Shown here piece by piece: positions 27,059-34,958 of a stretch of DNA of 44,850 nt (position 1 is the stretch's first letter; each line of letters starts with the position of its first letter). The position numbers and the translations under genes are program-made. The DNA comes from an uncultured Eubacteriales bacterium. GTDB taxonomy: Bacteria; Bacillota; Clostridia; Christensenellales; Aristaeellaceae. Below the pieces are notes generated by a model. The model worked only from the letters and a program-made list of their open reading frames with translations, was not told the DNA's origin and did not search any database. The stretch covers positions 1-44,850 of the forward strand of contig UQEF01000012.1 of NCBI GenBank assembly GCA_900540045.1, read 5' to 3'.

Positions 27059-27895
27059 ATGGAAAAACTGGACCTGGTGGTCAAAATCGGAAGCATGGCG
27101 CTGATTCAGAAGGATGAAAACGCCATTGACTACAACATCTTTCAGCGCCTGGGCGGCGATCTTCGGCCGGGCATGATCCTGGTGACCAGCGGCGCCACCG
27201 AAATCGGACGGCTGGACTATCTCAAGCGCACCGGCCATGAGCTGACCGGCGTGACCGAGCAGGACAAGGTGGATTATTCCGCGCAGGGCCAGACCATCCT
27301 GATGAACACCTACCGCCAGTTTATCCGTCCCGAATACGGCATCCGGCAGGTGCTGGTGGAGCATACGCACTTTAACGACCCGCTGCGCCGCGAGCATATT
27401 CACCGGATGCTCCTGCGTGCCGCCGCGCAGGAGGTCATTCCCATCATCAACTACAACGACCCCGTCAGCGACGAGGAGGTGCGCAAGATGGAGCTTGCCA
27501 GCCGCCGCGCCGAGGGCGTGGAGGTGGTGGAGTGCGTGGACAACGACGAAACCGCCGAGGTGGTGGCGCAGCTGGTGGGGGCCAGGAATTTGATTCTGCT
27601 CACCAGCACCAACGGCATCTATCTGGACCGCAACGATCCCGATACGCTGGTGGAGCTGGTCAGCGGCCGGGACATTGCCGAGGTGCGGGCCCGCGTGACG
27701 GAGCTGATGGGCCACTGCAGCGGCGCCAGCCGCACCGGAGCCAACGGCGCGCGCGCCAAGCTGGCGTTTGCGATGCGCGCGGTCGAGCACGGAACCAACG
27801 TGATCATCGGCCATGCGCGCTACCACATCACGGACCTGTTGGCGGGCCGGGTGCCCTGCACGCGCCTGGGCGTGAACGTGGAGAAGCAGGCATGA
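27059..27895 (+). CDS. Amino acid kinase-fold protein, glutamate 5-kinase-like, substrate unknown
   Basis: The 278-aa protein starts LDLVVKIGSMALIQKDE (phosphate-binding lysine and glycine), then MILVTSGATEIG. A VIPIINYNDPVSDEE segment and DNDETAEVVAQLVGARNLIL with LLTSTNGIYLD match the ProB/UMP-kinase fold, and RTGANGARAKLAFAMRAVEHG resembles the ATP-binding region of glutamate 5-kinase. It lacks the C-terminal PUA domain of typical ProB, and no proA or proC is nearby, so proline synthesis is doubtful. It is sometimes annotated as uridylate kinase by fold only. Its stop overlaps the next start (ATGA). Confidence 0.75.
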   Translation: MEKLDLVVKIGSMALIQKDENAIDYNIFQRLGGDLRPGMILVTSGATEIGRLDYLKRTGHELTGVTEQDKVDYSAQGQTILMNTYRQFIRPEYGIRQVLVEHTHFNDPLRREHIHRMLLRAAAQEVIPIINYNDPVSDEEVRKMELASRRAEGVEVVECVDNDETAEVVAQLVGARNLILLTSTNGIYLDRNDPDTLVELVSGRDIAEVRARVTELMGHCSGASRTGANGARAKLAFAMRAVEHGTNVIIGHARYHITDLLAGRVPCTRLGVNVEKQA

Positions 27896-28404
27896 GCGCG
27901 GCGCTGTGGATGGCGGTGGGCATTGTGGGCGCGGCAGGGGCTGCGCTGACCGGATGGTATATAAGCCGGCGGCAGATGCCCGCCCTGCGCGCGCTGGACG
28001 CGGACTTTCAGTGCCCGGACATGCGTTTTCACTATACGCCGCAGGAGCTGTTTGACGGGCTGGACCGGCTGGGCGCTAAGGGACGCGCACAACTGATGCG
28101 CCTGTGGTGGGCTGATACGGGGCTGAGCCTCTCGCTGCTGGCTGTTATGGCAGCGGCGGCGCACAACAGCATGGCCGGCCTGGCGCCGCTGCCCACGGCC
28201 ATGGACGCGGTGGCCTGCCTGCGGGCTGTGGCGGACCTTTTGGAAAACGCGCTGCTTGCCCATGCCGTAAGGGCCTATCCCGACCGCAGGCGAGAGGGGA
28301 CGGTGCAAATGGCGGCCGCGGTTACGGCGACCAGGTGGTGCCTGACGGGGCTGTGGGTGGCCGGGCTGTTCGGCGGGCTGGTATTGCGGGCGGCGCGGCT
28401 GTAA
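27892..28404 (+). CDS. Membrane protein of unknown function coupled to the kinase-like gene
   Basis: The start ATG 27892 overlaps the previous stop by 4 nt, implying coupled translation. The 170-aa product has hydrophobic segments at about residues 3-23, 78-95 and 150-168. A conserved-looking polar part (FHYTPQELFDGLDRLGAKGR) follows the first helix, and HAVRAYPDRRREG is a basic loop before the last. No family was recognised. The tight coupling suggests the two proteins act together, which is inference. Confidence 0.65.
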   Translation: MSAALWMAVGIVGAAGAALTGWYISRRQMPALRALDADFQCPDMRFHYTPQELFDGLDRLGAKGRAQLMRLWWADTGLSLSLLAVMAAAAHNSMAGLAPLPTAMDAVACLRAVADLLENALLAHAVRAYPDRRREGTVQMAAAVTATRWCLTGLWVAGLFGGLVLRAARL

Positions 28405-28414
28405 CGGGAGCGGT

Positions 28415-28443
28415 TTGCCCGGAAAGGATGATTATGGTATAAT
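28415..28443 (+). promoter_or_regulatory. Promoter of the O-antigen-ligase-like gene
   Basis: TTGCCC (28415-28420), 17-nt spacer, perfect TATAAT (28438-28443), giving a leader of about 100 nt. Confidence 0.7.
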
Positions 28444-28552
28444 AATTGAACTGGAAATTTCACCCAGAAGGCGGCGCGAGGCTGCTGAGGCAAAACCGTT
28501 GCCTGTGAACGGAGCGGCAGGTGCACCGCGAGACAACAGGGAGGGAAAGGGC

Positions 28553-29917
28553 ATGAGTGAGAAAGCGCTGCGCACGCGCGCAGAGCGCCGCCTGCGGAAC
28601 GCGCGCTGGCTGGCGGCCATGTTTTTTTCGTTGGCGATGCTTTTGGGCCTGCTGACCTACGAGCGGGGTCATGCGCTGGTACAAGGCTATGGAGCCGCGC
28701 TGGCCTTTGGCCTGATAGGCATCTGCCTCTACCGCGGGGAGTACCACGCGGACCGGGCCTATGGTCTGGGGCTGGTTTTTGCGGCCTGGTACGTGCTTAC
28801 GCGAGCCCTCAACGGGGACCATTATTTGCAGTATGATTACAACCAGTACCGCATCGTCTGCATGGCGGCGACCTACGGCCTGGCGTTTCCCTTTGCGGCC
28901 ATGCTCGAAGATGAAAAGGGCCGCCGCGCGCTGGACCGCATTGCCGCGGTGCTCACCGCGGTGATCGCGGCGGTTTGCTGGCTGGGCGTGATTGCCGCGC
29001 TCCGCGGCGAGGTAATAACCGTGCCGTTTTTTGACAGCCAGTTCGGCATCATGGAGGATGGGCGGCTATACGTCCTGACCCAGCATCCCAACTTTACCGC
29101 GGCCCTCAGCCTGTGCGGCCTGTGCATGCTGATGTATCTGGTGGCGAGCCACTGGAAGCCCTGGGTGCTGATTCCCGCGGTCGTGGCGGGCGCGGGCCTG
29201 TTTATGGCGCTGCCGCTGTCGGATTCGCGCACGGGCATGATCGCCTTTTTGCTGAGCGTGGTCATTGCGGTGGTGGTCGGCTTCCAGCGGCTGCCCATTC
29301 CTGTCAAATGGCGGCGGGTCATAGAGGTCGTGTGCGTTGTCGCCCTTGTGGCGGTAGTGGCCGTGGCGGGTTTCGGGGCTGCGGTGAAGGTGGTTTCCAC
29401 CACCAACGAGGGCGAGCAGGACCTGGCTCAGCGATCCCTGCTGGCGGACCTGACCACACTTACGGGCCGTACGGGCGTATATGGCGCCGTCCCCGCCACC
29501 TTTGCGCAGCATCCGCTGGCCTTGCTCAAGGGCTTTGATGAACTGGAAATGATGGCGGCGGTGAACAAAAACGCCGATATGCTGTACAATCACATGCACA
29601 ATTCCTTTTTGCAGACGCTGATGCTCACCGGCGTGCCCGGCCTTATGGCCGCGCTGTGGCTGACCTGGCGGATTGTCTCGGCTTCGGTGCGGGTTCTGTT
29701 TGCCCGTGATGGCGGGATCAGCCCTGCGCAGAAGCTGCTGGTGCTGCTGCCTGCCGCGCTGTTTGTGCAGGGCATGCTGGAACATTACCTGTTTGTGGAC
29801 AGCTACAGCATTCTGAATTTCCTGTTTTTCCTGTTTTCGGGCTATGTGGTGCGGCTGGGCCGGCAGGTGAGCTGGAAACAGGCGTTTCCCATGCTGGCGC
29901 GCCGGAAAAAGGCGTAG
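28553..29917 (+). CDS. O-antigen ligase/polymerase-like membrane protein
   Basis: The 454-aa polytopic protein has about eleven hydrophobic segments and a Wzy/WaaL-like signature: a large extracytoplasmic loop after PLSDSRTGMIAFLLSVVI with LLADLTTLTGRTGVYGAVPATFAQHP, then DMLYNHMHNSFLQTLMLTGVPG, where the NHxHNxxLQ-type motif is the conserved ligase/polymerase histidine region. Such enzymes join or polymerise lipid-linked glycans outside the membrane. In a Gram-positive this points to an exported polysaccharide or glycoconjugate. ATG 28553 has GGGAGGGAAAGG upstream; the longer frame starts before the leader and is not needed. Confidence 0.82.
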   Translation: MSEKALRTRAERRLRNARWLAAMFFSLAMLLGLLTYERGHALVQGYGAALAFGLIGICLYRGEYHADRAYGLGLVFAAWYVLTRALNGDHYLQYDYNQYRIVCMAATYGLAFPFAAMLEDEKGRRALDRIAAVLTAVIAAVCWLGVIAALRGEVITVPFFDSQFGIMEDGRLYVLTQHPNFTAALSLCGLCMLMYLVASHWKPWVLIPAVVAGAGLFMALPLSDSRTGMIAFLLSVVIAVVVGFQRLPIPVKWRRVIEVVCVVALVAVVAVAGFGAAVKVVSTTNEGEQDLAQRSLLADLTTLTGRTGVYGAVPATFAQHPLALLKGFDELEMMAAVNKNADMLYNHMHNSFLQTLMLTGVPGLMAALWLTWRIVSASVRVLFARDGGISPAQKLLVLLPAALFVQGMLEHYLFVDSYSILNFLFFLFSGYVVRLGRQVSWKQAFPMLARRKKA

Positions 29918-30015
29918 ACCGGCGGAGCGCCAGGCCCGCACGTTGGGCACTGAAAGAAAAGACGCTCCACCGGGAAAGCTGAACGGAGAGGTTTTGTAAG
30001 GAGGCGGAACGACGC

Positions 30016-30675
30016 ATGTATACCATCGAAGAGCTTTACGACCTGACCCATACCCTGGCGGCGGAGTACCTCAGGGGATTTACCTATCCCTGGGAGGCGC
30101 TTGGGGGCATCAGGGCGATGATTCTTGAGCTGGGACCGAAGCTGGACCCGGAGCAGTACGCCGAGGTATCGCCGCAGGTATGGGTGCACCGCACGGCCAC
30201 GGTAGCCCCCACGGCCTATCTGGGCGCGCCGTGTATCATCGGCGCGGGCACGGAGGTGCGGCACTGCGCGTTTGTGCGTGGGTCGGCGCTGGTGGGGGAA
30301 AACTGCGTGGTTGGCAACTCGGTGGAGCTGAAAAACGTAATCCTTTTTGACAACGTGCAGACCCCGCACTACAACTACGTGGGGGACAGCATTCTGGGCT
30401 ACCGCTCCCACATGGGCGCGGGCTCCATCACCTCCAACGTCAAAAGCGACAAATCCCTTGTGGTGGTGCATGGTCAGGGAGAAAATGTGGAAACGGGCCT
30501 GAAAAAATTCGGCGCCATGCTGGGTGACTTCGTGGAGGTGGGCTGCAACAGCGTGCTCAATCCCGGCACGGTGATTGGACGGGAAAGCAACGTCTACCCC
30601 CTCTCCTGCGTGCGCGGCGTGGTCCCCGCGCGGCACATTTACAAGACCGGCGGCGTGGCCGTTCCCAAGCGTTGA
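30016..30675 (+). CDS. Left-handed beta-helix acyl/nucleotidyltransferase-like protein
   Basis: The 219-aa protein has hexapeptide-repeat strands (VAPTAYLGAPCIIGAGTEV, VRGSALVGENCVVGNSVEL and GCNSVLNPGTVIGRESNVYP) forming a left-handed beta-helix. HYNYVGDSILGYRSHMGAG and ITSNVKSDKS resemble the acetyl-CoA-binding C-terminal half of GlmU-type enzymes. There is no N-terminal pyrophosphorylase domain; the first 50 residues are helical. It may acylate a sugar nucleotide or act as a nucleotide-sugar related enzyme. ATG 30016 has GGAGG 11 nt upstream. The 98-nt gap from the ligase-like gene holds a long-range GGAGCG/CGCTCC inverted repeat. Confidence 0.8.
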   Translation: MYTIEELYDLTHTLAAEYLRGFTYPWEALGGIRAMILELGPKLDPEQYAEVSPQVWVHRTATVAPTAYLGAPCIIGAGTEVRHCAFVRGSALVGENCVVGNSVELKNVILFDNVQTPHYNYVGDSILGYRSHMGAGSITSNVKSDKSLVVVHGQGENVETGLKKFGAMLGDFVEVGCNSVLNPGTVIGRESNVYPLSCVRGVVPARHIYKTGGVAVPKR

Positions 30676-30686
30676 AGATTTTCCGC

Positions 30687-30715
30687 TTGACAGGCGGCGC
30701 GGCAAATGCTATAGT
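30687..30715 (+). promoter_or_regulatory. Promoter of the thrS T-box leader
   Basis: Consensus TTGACA (30687-30692), 17-nt spacer, TATAGT (30710-30715), beginning 11 nt after the preceding stop codon. Confidence 0.9.
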
Positions 30716-30721
30716 GAGCGT

Positions 30722-30958
30722 GCTTCGGATGACGCGGGACGCGCCATGGTGATGGGGCATTTCAGAGACCGCCGCCCCGGCTGCAAGCGGCGGATGCCAC
30801 GGACCGATGGACACCACCCGCCGACGGGCCGCGAGGCGCGCGATACAGCGCCTGACAATGAGTGGAGGCCCTTCGGGGCGTTCAAGCAGGGTGGAACCGC
30901 GAGCGAAAAATCATCGCCCGCCCCCGCATACCGCATGTGGGGGCGGGCGTTTTCCGTC
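30722..30958 (+). promoter_or_regulatory. T-box riboswitch controlling thrS
   Basis: The leader contains the invariant T-box AGGGTGGAACCGCG (30888-30901), an AGAGA-type element near 30763, and a strong terminator GCCCGCCCCCGCA...TGTGGGGGCGGGC followed by GTTTT (30916-30953). The bulge TGGAACC would pair with a tRNA ending UCCA. Uncharged tRNA-Thr is expected to favour the antiterminator and turn thrS on. A candidate ACC specifier lies near 30804, but its loop could not be folded with certainty by eye. Confidence 0.92.
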
Positions 30959-30988
30959 CCCGTAGATACAGAAAGGAGTACGCAAGCC

Positions 30989-32896
30989 ATGATTTTGAAC
31001 CTGTTTGACAAGGCCTATGAGGTGGCGGAGAACACCTCCGTGGGCGACCTGCTCAAGGCGCAGATGCCCGATGACTGGAAAAAGTACCTGGTCGTGCGGC
31101 TGGAGGACGGCACGCTTTGCGACCTGTTCAGCCCCATCGCCCATTCCCAGACCGTGACCCCGCTCACCTTTGACGACCCGGACGGCCGCAAGGTGTTCTT
31201 CCATTCGGCCAGCCACCTGATGGCCATGGCCGTCAAGCACCTGTTCCCCGAGGCGAAGCTGGCCATCGGCCCCGCCATCGCGGACGGCTTCTACTATGAC
31301 TTTGATACCGAGGTTCCCTTCACCATGGAGGACCTTGCCAAGATCGAAAAGGAAATGCAGCGCTGCGCTAAAAAGAGCATCCGTCCGCGCCGCTACACGC
31401 TGCCCCGCGCCGAGGCCATCGCCTATATGCAGGGACGCCAGGAGCCCTACAAGGTCGAACTGATCGAGGATCTGCCCGAGGACGAGGTGCTGTCCTTCTA
31501 CGAAATGGGCGACTTCACCGACCTGTGCGTGGGACCGCACCTGCCCAATCTGAGCTATATCAAGGCGTTTAAGCTCACCCACGTGGCGGGCGCCTACTGG
31601 CGCGGCGATGAGCATAACAAGATGCTCTGCCGGATCTACGCAACCGCTTTCCCCACCAAGGAGCAGCTCCAGGAGCACCTGGACCGCATCGAGGAGGCCA
31701 AAAAGCGCGACCACCGCAAGCTGGGCCGCGAACTGGATCTGTTCGACATCCGCGATGAGGGCCCGGGCTTCCCGTTCTTCTATCCCAAGGGCATGATTTT
31801 GCGCAACATCCTGGAGGACTACTGGCGCGAGATCCATCGCAAGGCCGGGTATGAGGAGATCAAGACCCCCATCATGCTCAACCGCGGCCTGTGGGAACGC
31901 AGCGGCCACTGGGATCATTACAAGGAAAACATGTACACCACCAAGATCGACGACACGGACTTCGCCATCAAGCCCATGAACTGCCCCGGCGGCATTCTGG
32001 TCTATCAGCGCAGGCTGTGGAGCTACCGCGACCTGCCCATCCGTTCGGGCGAACTGGGCCTGGTGCACCGCCATGAAAAGAGCGGCGCGCTGCACGGACT
32101 GATGCGCGTGCGCTGCTTTACCCAGGATGACGCGCACATCTTTATGACCCCCGAACAGATCAAGGACGAGATCAAGGGCGTGTACAACCTCATCAACGAG
32201 GTCTATACCCGCTTTGGCTTCCCGTATCATGTGGAACTGTCCACCCGGCCCGAAAACTCTATCGGCACTGACGAGATGTGGGAGCAGGCCACCAACGGCC
32301 TGCAGGGCGCGCTGGACGAGCTGGGCGTGAAGTATGTGATCAACGAGGGCGACGGCGCGTTCTACGGCCCCAAGATCGACTTCCATCTCACCGACTGCCT
32401 GGGACGCACCTGGCAGTGCGGCACCATCCAGCTGGATATGAACCTGCCCGAGCGCTTCGACCTGACCTATACCGGCCCGGACGGCGAGAAGCACCGTCCC
32501 GTGATGATCCACCGTGTGGTGTTCGGCTCCATCGAGCGGTTCATCGGCATTCTGGTGGAGCATTTCGGCGGCGCGTTCCCCACATGGCTGGCGCCTGTGC
32601 AGGTGAAGGTGATGACCATCACCAGCCGCAGCGACGAGGCCGCGCGCGAGGTGGCCGGCCTGCTGACCGATGCGGGCCTGCGTCCGGAGCTGGACCTGCG
32701 CAATGAGAAGATCGGCTTCAAGGTACGCGAGGCCCAGATGATGAAGATTCCCTACATGTTCGTCCTTGGCGACCGCGAGGCGGAAAACCGCACCGTGACC
32801 ATCCGCAACCGCAAGGGCGACAACCTGGGCACCGTCTCCTTTGAGGAGGCCGTGGCCATGATCAAAAAGCTCAACGACGAGCGCACCATCGACTGA
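30989..32896 (+). CDS. thrS: Threonine--tRNA ligase
   Basis: This class II synthetase charges tRNA-Thr. The 635 aa cover a TGS-like N-terminal domain, the editing domain with HSASHLMAMAVKHLFP, the catalytic core (motif 1 in YEEIKTPIMLNRGLWERSGHW, zinc cysteine in KPMNCPGGILVYQ, motif 2 in RHEKSGALHGLMRVRCFTQD, motif 3 in VFGSIERFIGILVEH) and the anticodon-binding domain (PVQVKVMTIT onward). The upstream-extended frame is rejected because it would include the T-box and terminator; ATG 30989 has AAAGGAG 10 nt before it. Regulated by the T-box. Confidence 0.97.
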   Translation: MILNLFDKAYEVAENTSVGDLLKAQMPDDWKKYLVVRLEDGTLCDLFSPIAHSQTVTPLTFDDPDGRKVFFHSASHLMAMAVKHLFPEAKLAIGPAIADGFYYDFDTEVPFTMEDLAKIEKEMQRCAKKSIRPRRYTLPRAEAIAYMQGRQEPYKVELIEDLPEDEVLSFYEMGDFTDLCVGPHLPNLSYIKAFKLTHVAGAYWRGDEHNKMLCRIYATAFPTKEQLQEHLDRIEEAKKRDHRKLGRELDLFDIRDEGPGFPFFYPKGMILRNILEDYWREIHRKAGYEEIKTPIMLNRGLWERSGHWDHYKENMYTTKIDDTDFAIKPMNCPGGILVYQRRLWSYRDLPIRSGELGLVHRHEKSGALHGLMRVRCFTQDDAHIFMTPEQIKDEIKGVYNLINEVYTRFGFPYHVELSTRPENSIGTDEMWEQATNGLQGALDELGVKYVINEGDGAFYGPKIDFHLTDCLGRTWQCGTIQLDMNLPERFDLTYTGPDGEKHRPVMIHRVVFGSIERFIGILVEHFGGAFPTWLAPVQVKVMTITSRSDEAAREVAGLLTDAGLRPELDLRNEKIGFKVREAQMMKIPYMFVLGDREAENRTVTIRNRKGDNLGTVSFEEAVAMIKKLNDERTID

Positions 32897-32973
32897 CGGA
32901 AACAGAGCCGTACCTTTTTCCGACAGGCTGACGCGCCGAGTGCCCCATGCACCCGGTGCGCAGACTGTCGGAA

Positions 32974-33114
32974 AACCCATTCTGAGAGGTTTGGAGGGAC
33001 CATCCCTCCAAATGAAATCCGAATCCGTGCGGAAAACCCTGGCTGCGAACGCGATGAACCAGGGTTTTCCGTTTTGTCGGAAGAGACGGCATGGCGGACT
33101 TTTTCGATGCACGC
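32974..33114 (+). repeat. Dispersed intergenic repeat, copy B (after thrS)
   Basis: It begins ACCCATTCTGAGAGGTTTGG, has a TTTGGAGGG...CCCTCCAAA hairpin, then ATGAAATCCGAATCC, a GTGCGG block and a final GGACTTTTTCGATGCACGC, matching copy A (18385-18553) block by block. The middle is replaced by a perfect 12-bp terminator stem. It is immediately preceded by a CCGACAG...CTGTCGG inverted repeat. It occupies the gap between thrS and dinB. Confidence 0.62.
33031..33075 (+). terminator. Terminator-like hairpin after thrS
   Basis: A perfect 12-bp stem GGAAAACCCTGG / CCAGGGTTTTCC (33031-33042, 33059-33070) is followed by GTTTTG. It lies 135 nt after the thrS stop inside repeat copy B. Confidence 0.7.
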
Positions 33115-33144
33115 AGACCCGGCGGAAGCAGTTTCGCCGGGTCT
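33115..33144 (-). terminator. Hairpin downstream of dinB
   Basis: A 10-bp stem AGACCCGGCG / CGCCGGGTCT (33115-33124, 33135-33144) directly follows the dinB stop. No strong T tract follows, so terminator function is only likely. Confidence 0.5.
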
Positions 33145-33151
33145 GTTCGTC

Positions 33152-34321
33152 TCATACCCACGCCCCGCGGCGGATGGCGTCATGGCCGTACCGGCCGCGG
33201 ATTTCGTCCACCATGCGGTCCAGGGCCATGTGCCGTTGATTCGCCGCCTCCTCGGGGAGAAAGGAGAGCTGGATGTTCTGGTTCGCGGGGTACAGCGCGC
33301 TCACGCATACGCCCAGCGCGCGAAGCGGCACGCGCGGGCGCCAGTGCCGGTCCAGCAGGTCCATGGCGCCGTCGAGAATGTTATAGCTGCAATCGGTGGG
33401 CCGGTCCAGCGTAAGCTGGCGGGTAACGGTGCGCATGGCCGTATCACGCAGGCTGAGCTCCACCACGCGTCCGGCCATGCCCTGCTGGCGCAGCCGGAAG
33501 GCCACGCTCTCACTCAGGTCCAGCAGCGTCAGGCGCGCCCCGCGCTCATCCGTCACATCGCTGGGGGTGGTGGTGGAGTTGCCCACGCTTTTGACCGGCT
33601 GGTCATCCAAGAAGAGGGATGCGTCGTCCGCGCCGCGCGCAAAGCCGCTGAGCGTGAGCCCTGCCTTGCCCAGCACGCCGCGCAGCACCTGCGGGTCCGC
33701 CGCGGCCAGTTGTCCTACGGTGTAAATGCCGATGGCGTTGAGCTTGCGCGCCGTCGCCCGTCCTACAAACAGGAGCGACCCGATGGGCAACGGGTCCAGC
33801 ACCTGGGATCGGTTCTGCTCGCAGATCAGGCTGACGGCGTCCGGTTTTTTCAGGTCGCTGGCCAGCTTGGCCAATACACGGCTGTCGCTCACGCCTACGC
33901 TTACCGTCAGGCCGGTTTCCTCCCGCACGGTATGGCGCAGATGATTGGCGATGCGCTCGCCCTGCTCCAGCGTCATATCGGGCGCGGTCAGATCCAGCCA
34001 GGCCTCGTCGATGCCGAATGGCTGCACCCGGTCGGTGTAACGCCCAAAAATCGTGCGCACCGTCTGGCTCATGCGGGAGACCTCCCGGTAATCCGGCGCG
34101 ATGGTTGTCAGGCGCGGGCATAGCTGAAACGCCTGCCACAGCACCTGCCCCGTCTGAATTCCATATCGCTTGGCGGGCATGTTCTTGGCCAGGACGATGC
34201 CGTGCCTGCGCGCGGGGTCACCGCAGACCGCCACGGGTACCTCCCGCAGGTCCGGCCGGTGCAGGCAGGCCACGGAGGCATAGAAGTTATTTAAATCTGC
34301 GTGCAGAATGACCTTTGCCAT
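33152..34321 (-). CDS. dinB: DNA polymerase IV (Y-family)
   Basis: This error-prone translesion polymerase has 389 aa. The palm carries ILHADLNNFYASVACL (first catalytic aspartate) and VQPFGIDEAWLDLT (catalytic Asp-Glu pair). VSVGVSDSRVLAKLASDLKKPD is the fingers/thumb junction and TPSDVTDERGARLTLLDLSESV begins the little finger. The final segment lacks an obvious beta-clamp peptide, although QLSFLPEE in NIQLSFLPEEA could serve. ATG 34321 has GAGG 8 nt upstream; the longer frame starts upstream within a LexA box. Two LexA boxes at its promoter show SOS control. Confidence 0.95.
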   Translation of the reverse strand: MAKVILHADLNNFYASVACLHRPDLREVPVAVCGDPARRHGIVLAKNMPAKRYGIQTGQVLWQAFQLCPRLTTIAPDYREVSRMSQTVRTIFGRYTDRVQPFGIDEAWLDLTAPDMTLEQGERIANHLRHTVREETGLTVSVGVSDSRVLAKLASDLKKPDAVSLICEQNRSQVLDPLPIGSLLFVGRATARKLNAIGIYTVGQLAAADPQVLRGVLGKAGLTLSGFARGADDASLFLDDQPVKSVGNSTTTPSDVTDERGARLTLLDLSESVAFRLRQQGMAGRVVELSLRDTAMRTVTRQLTLDRPTDCSYNILDGAMDLLDRHWRPRVPLRALGVCVSALYPANQNIQLSFLPEEAANQRHMALDRMVDEIRGRYGHDAIRRGAWV

Positions 34322-34347
34322 GTCAATCGCCTCAACAGCGCAAAATA

Positions 34348-34395
34348 CGAACGTATGTTCCATCTCATTATACGAACATATGTTCTAAAAATCAA
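34348..34395 (-). promoter_or_regulatory. SOS promoter of dinB with two LexA boxes
   Basis: Two Firmicute-type LexA boxes, CGAACGTATGTTCC (34348-34361) and CGAACATATGTTCT (34373-34386), lie 25 bp apart centre to centre. The minus-strand promoter is TTGATT (plus 34390-34395), 17-nt spacer, TATAAT (plus 34367-34372). One box fills the spacer and the other covers the transcription start. This predicts tight repression. Confidence 0.93.
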
Positions 34396-34486
34396 CCGCC
34401 AGATGTAGCGCACCTGTCTTTGCGGCACACCATCCCTGGCGGGCGCATAGGATGACGTGGGCGGTCCGGAAAAAGCGCGGCGGCGT

Positions 34487-34515
34487 TTTACAATCCGCCC
34501 GCTTCATGATATGAT
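34487..34515 (+). promoter_or_regulatory. Promoter of mazF
   Basis: TTTACA (34487-34492), 17-nt spacer, TATGAT (34510-34515), 33 nt before the start codon. Confidence 0.75.
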
Positions 34516-34548
34516 AACAAAGCAGGGCCGCCTTCGGAGTGTGAAAGC

Positions 34549-34905
34549 ATGAAACGAGGCGATATATACATGGCCGAGCTGGACCCCGTGGTCGGAAGCG
34601 AGCAGGGAGGAACGCGTCCAGTGGCCATCATTCAAAACGATATGGGAAACCTGCATTCGCCCACGGTGATTGCGGTGCCGCTAACGGGCAGTACCGGCAA
34701 GCCGGCGCTGCCCACGCATGTGCACATCCCGCGGGGAGAGGGCGGGCTGTGGCGCGAGTCCATCGTGCTGTGCGAACAGGTGCGCACCCTGGAAAAAACC
34801 CGCCTCAGGCGGCGTCTGGGCGCGCTGGCGCCGGAGAGCATGCGCCGCGTGGAGCGGGCGCTGGGCGTGTCGCTGGATATGACCTGCGAGGACGATGCAC
34901 AATAG
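34549..34905 (+). CDS. MazF/PemK-type mRNA interferase, no adjacent antitoxin
   Basis: The 118-aa protein starts MKRGDIYMAELDPVVGSEQGGTRP, the canonical MazF beta-barrel with the catalytic arginine in TRP. PTVIAVPLTGSTGKPALPTHV contains the catalytic threonine/serine region, and SIVLCEQVRTLEKTRL follows. These toxins cut mRNA at short motifs. Normally an antitoxin (MazE) precedes it, but the 228 nt between dinB and mazF hold only promoters and LexA boxes. It has its own promoter. EndoA-like stand-alone MazF genes in Firmicutes can have a distant or absent partner. Confidence 0.92.
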   Translation: MKRGDIYMAELDPVVGSEQGGTRPVAIIQNDMGNLHSPTVIAVPLTGSTGKPALPTHVHIPRGEGGLWRESIVLCEQVRTLEKTRLRRRLGALAPESMRRVERALGVSLDMTCEDDAQ

Positions 34906-34958
34906 AAAAAGGGCGGCTCCCGTCAAGGGGGCCGCCCAGCAAAACCAAAGGAGATCCC

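Noticed and set aside
30575..30988. Upstream extension of the thrS open frame
   Set aside because: It would translate the beta-helix gene end, the promoter, the T-box and its terminator; ATG 30989 has the ribosome-binding site.
30911..33112. 733-codon minus-strand open frame opposite thrS
   Set aside because: thrS is unmistakable on the plus strand, and the antisense frame has low-complexity composition and spans the T-box leader.
34906..34958. GGGCGGC/GCCGCCC hairpin after mazF as a terminator
   Set aside because: No T tract follows, and it sits immediately before the ribosome-binding site of the YitT-family gene.
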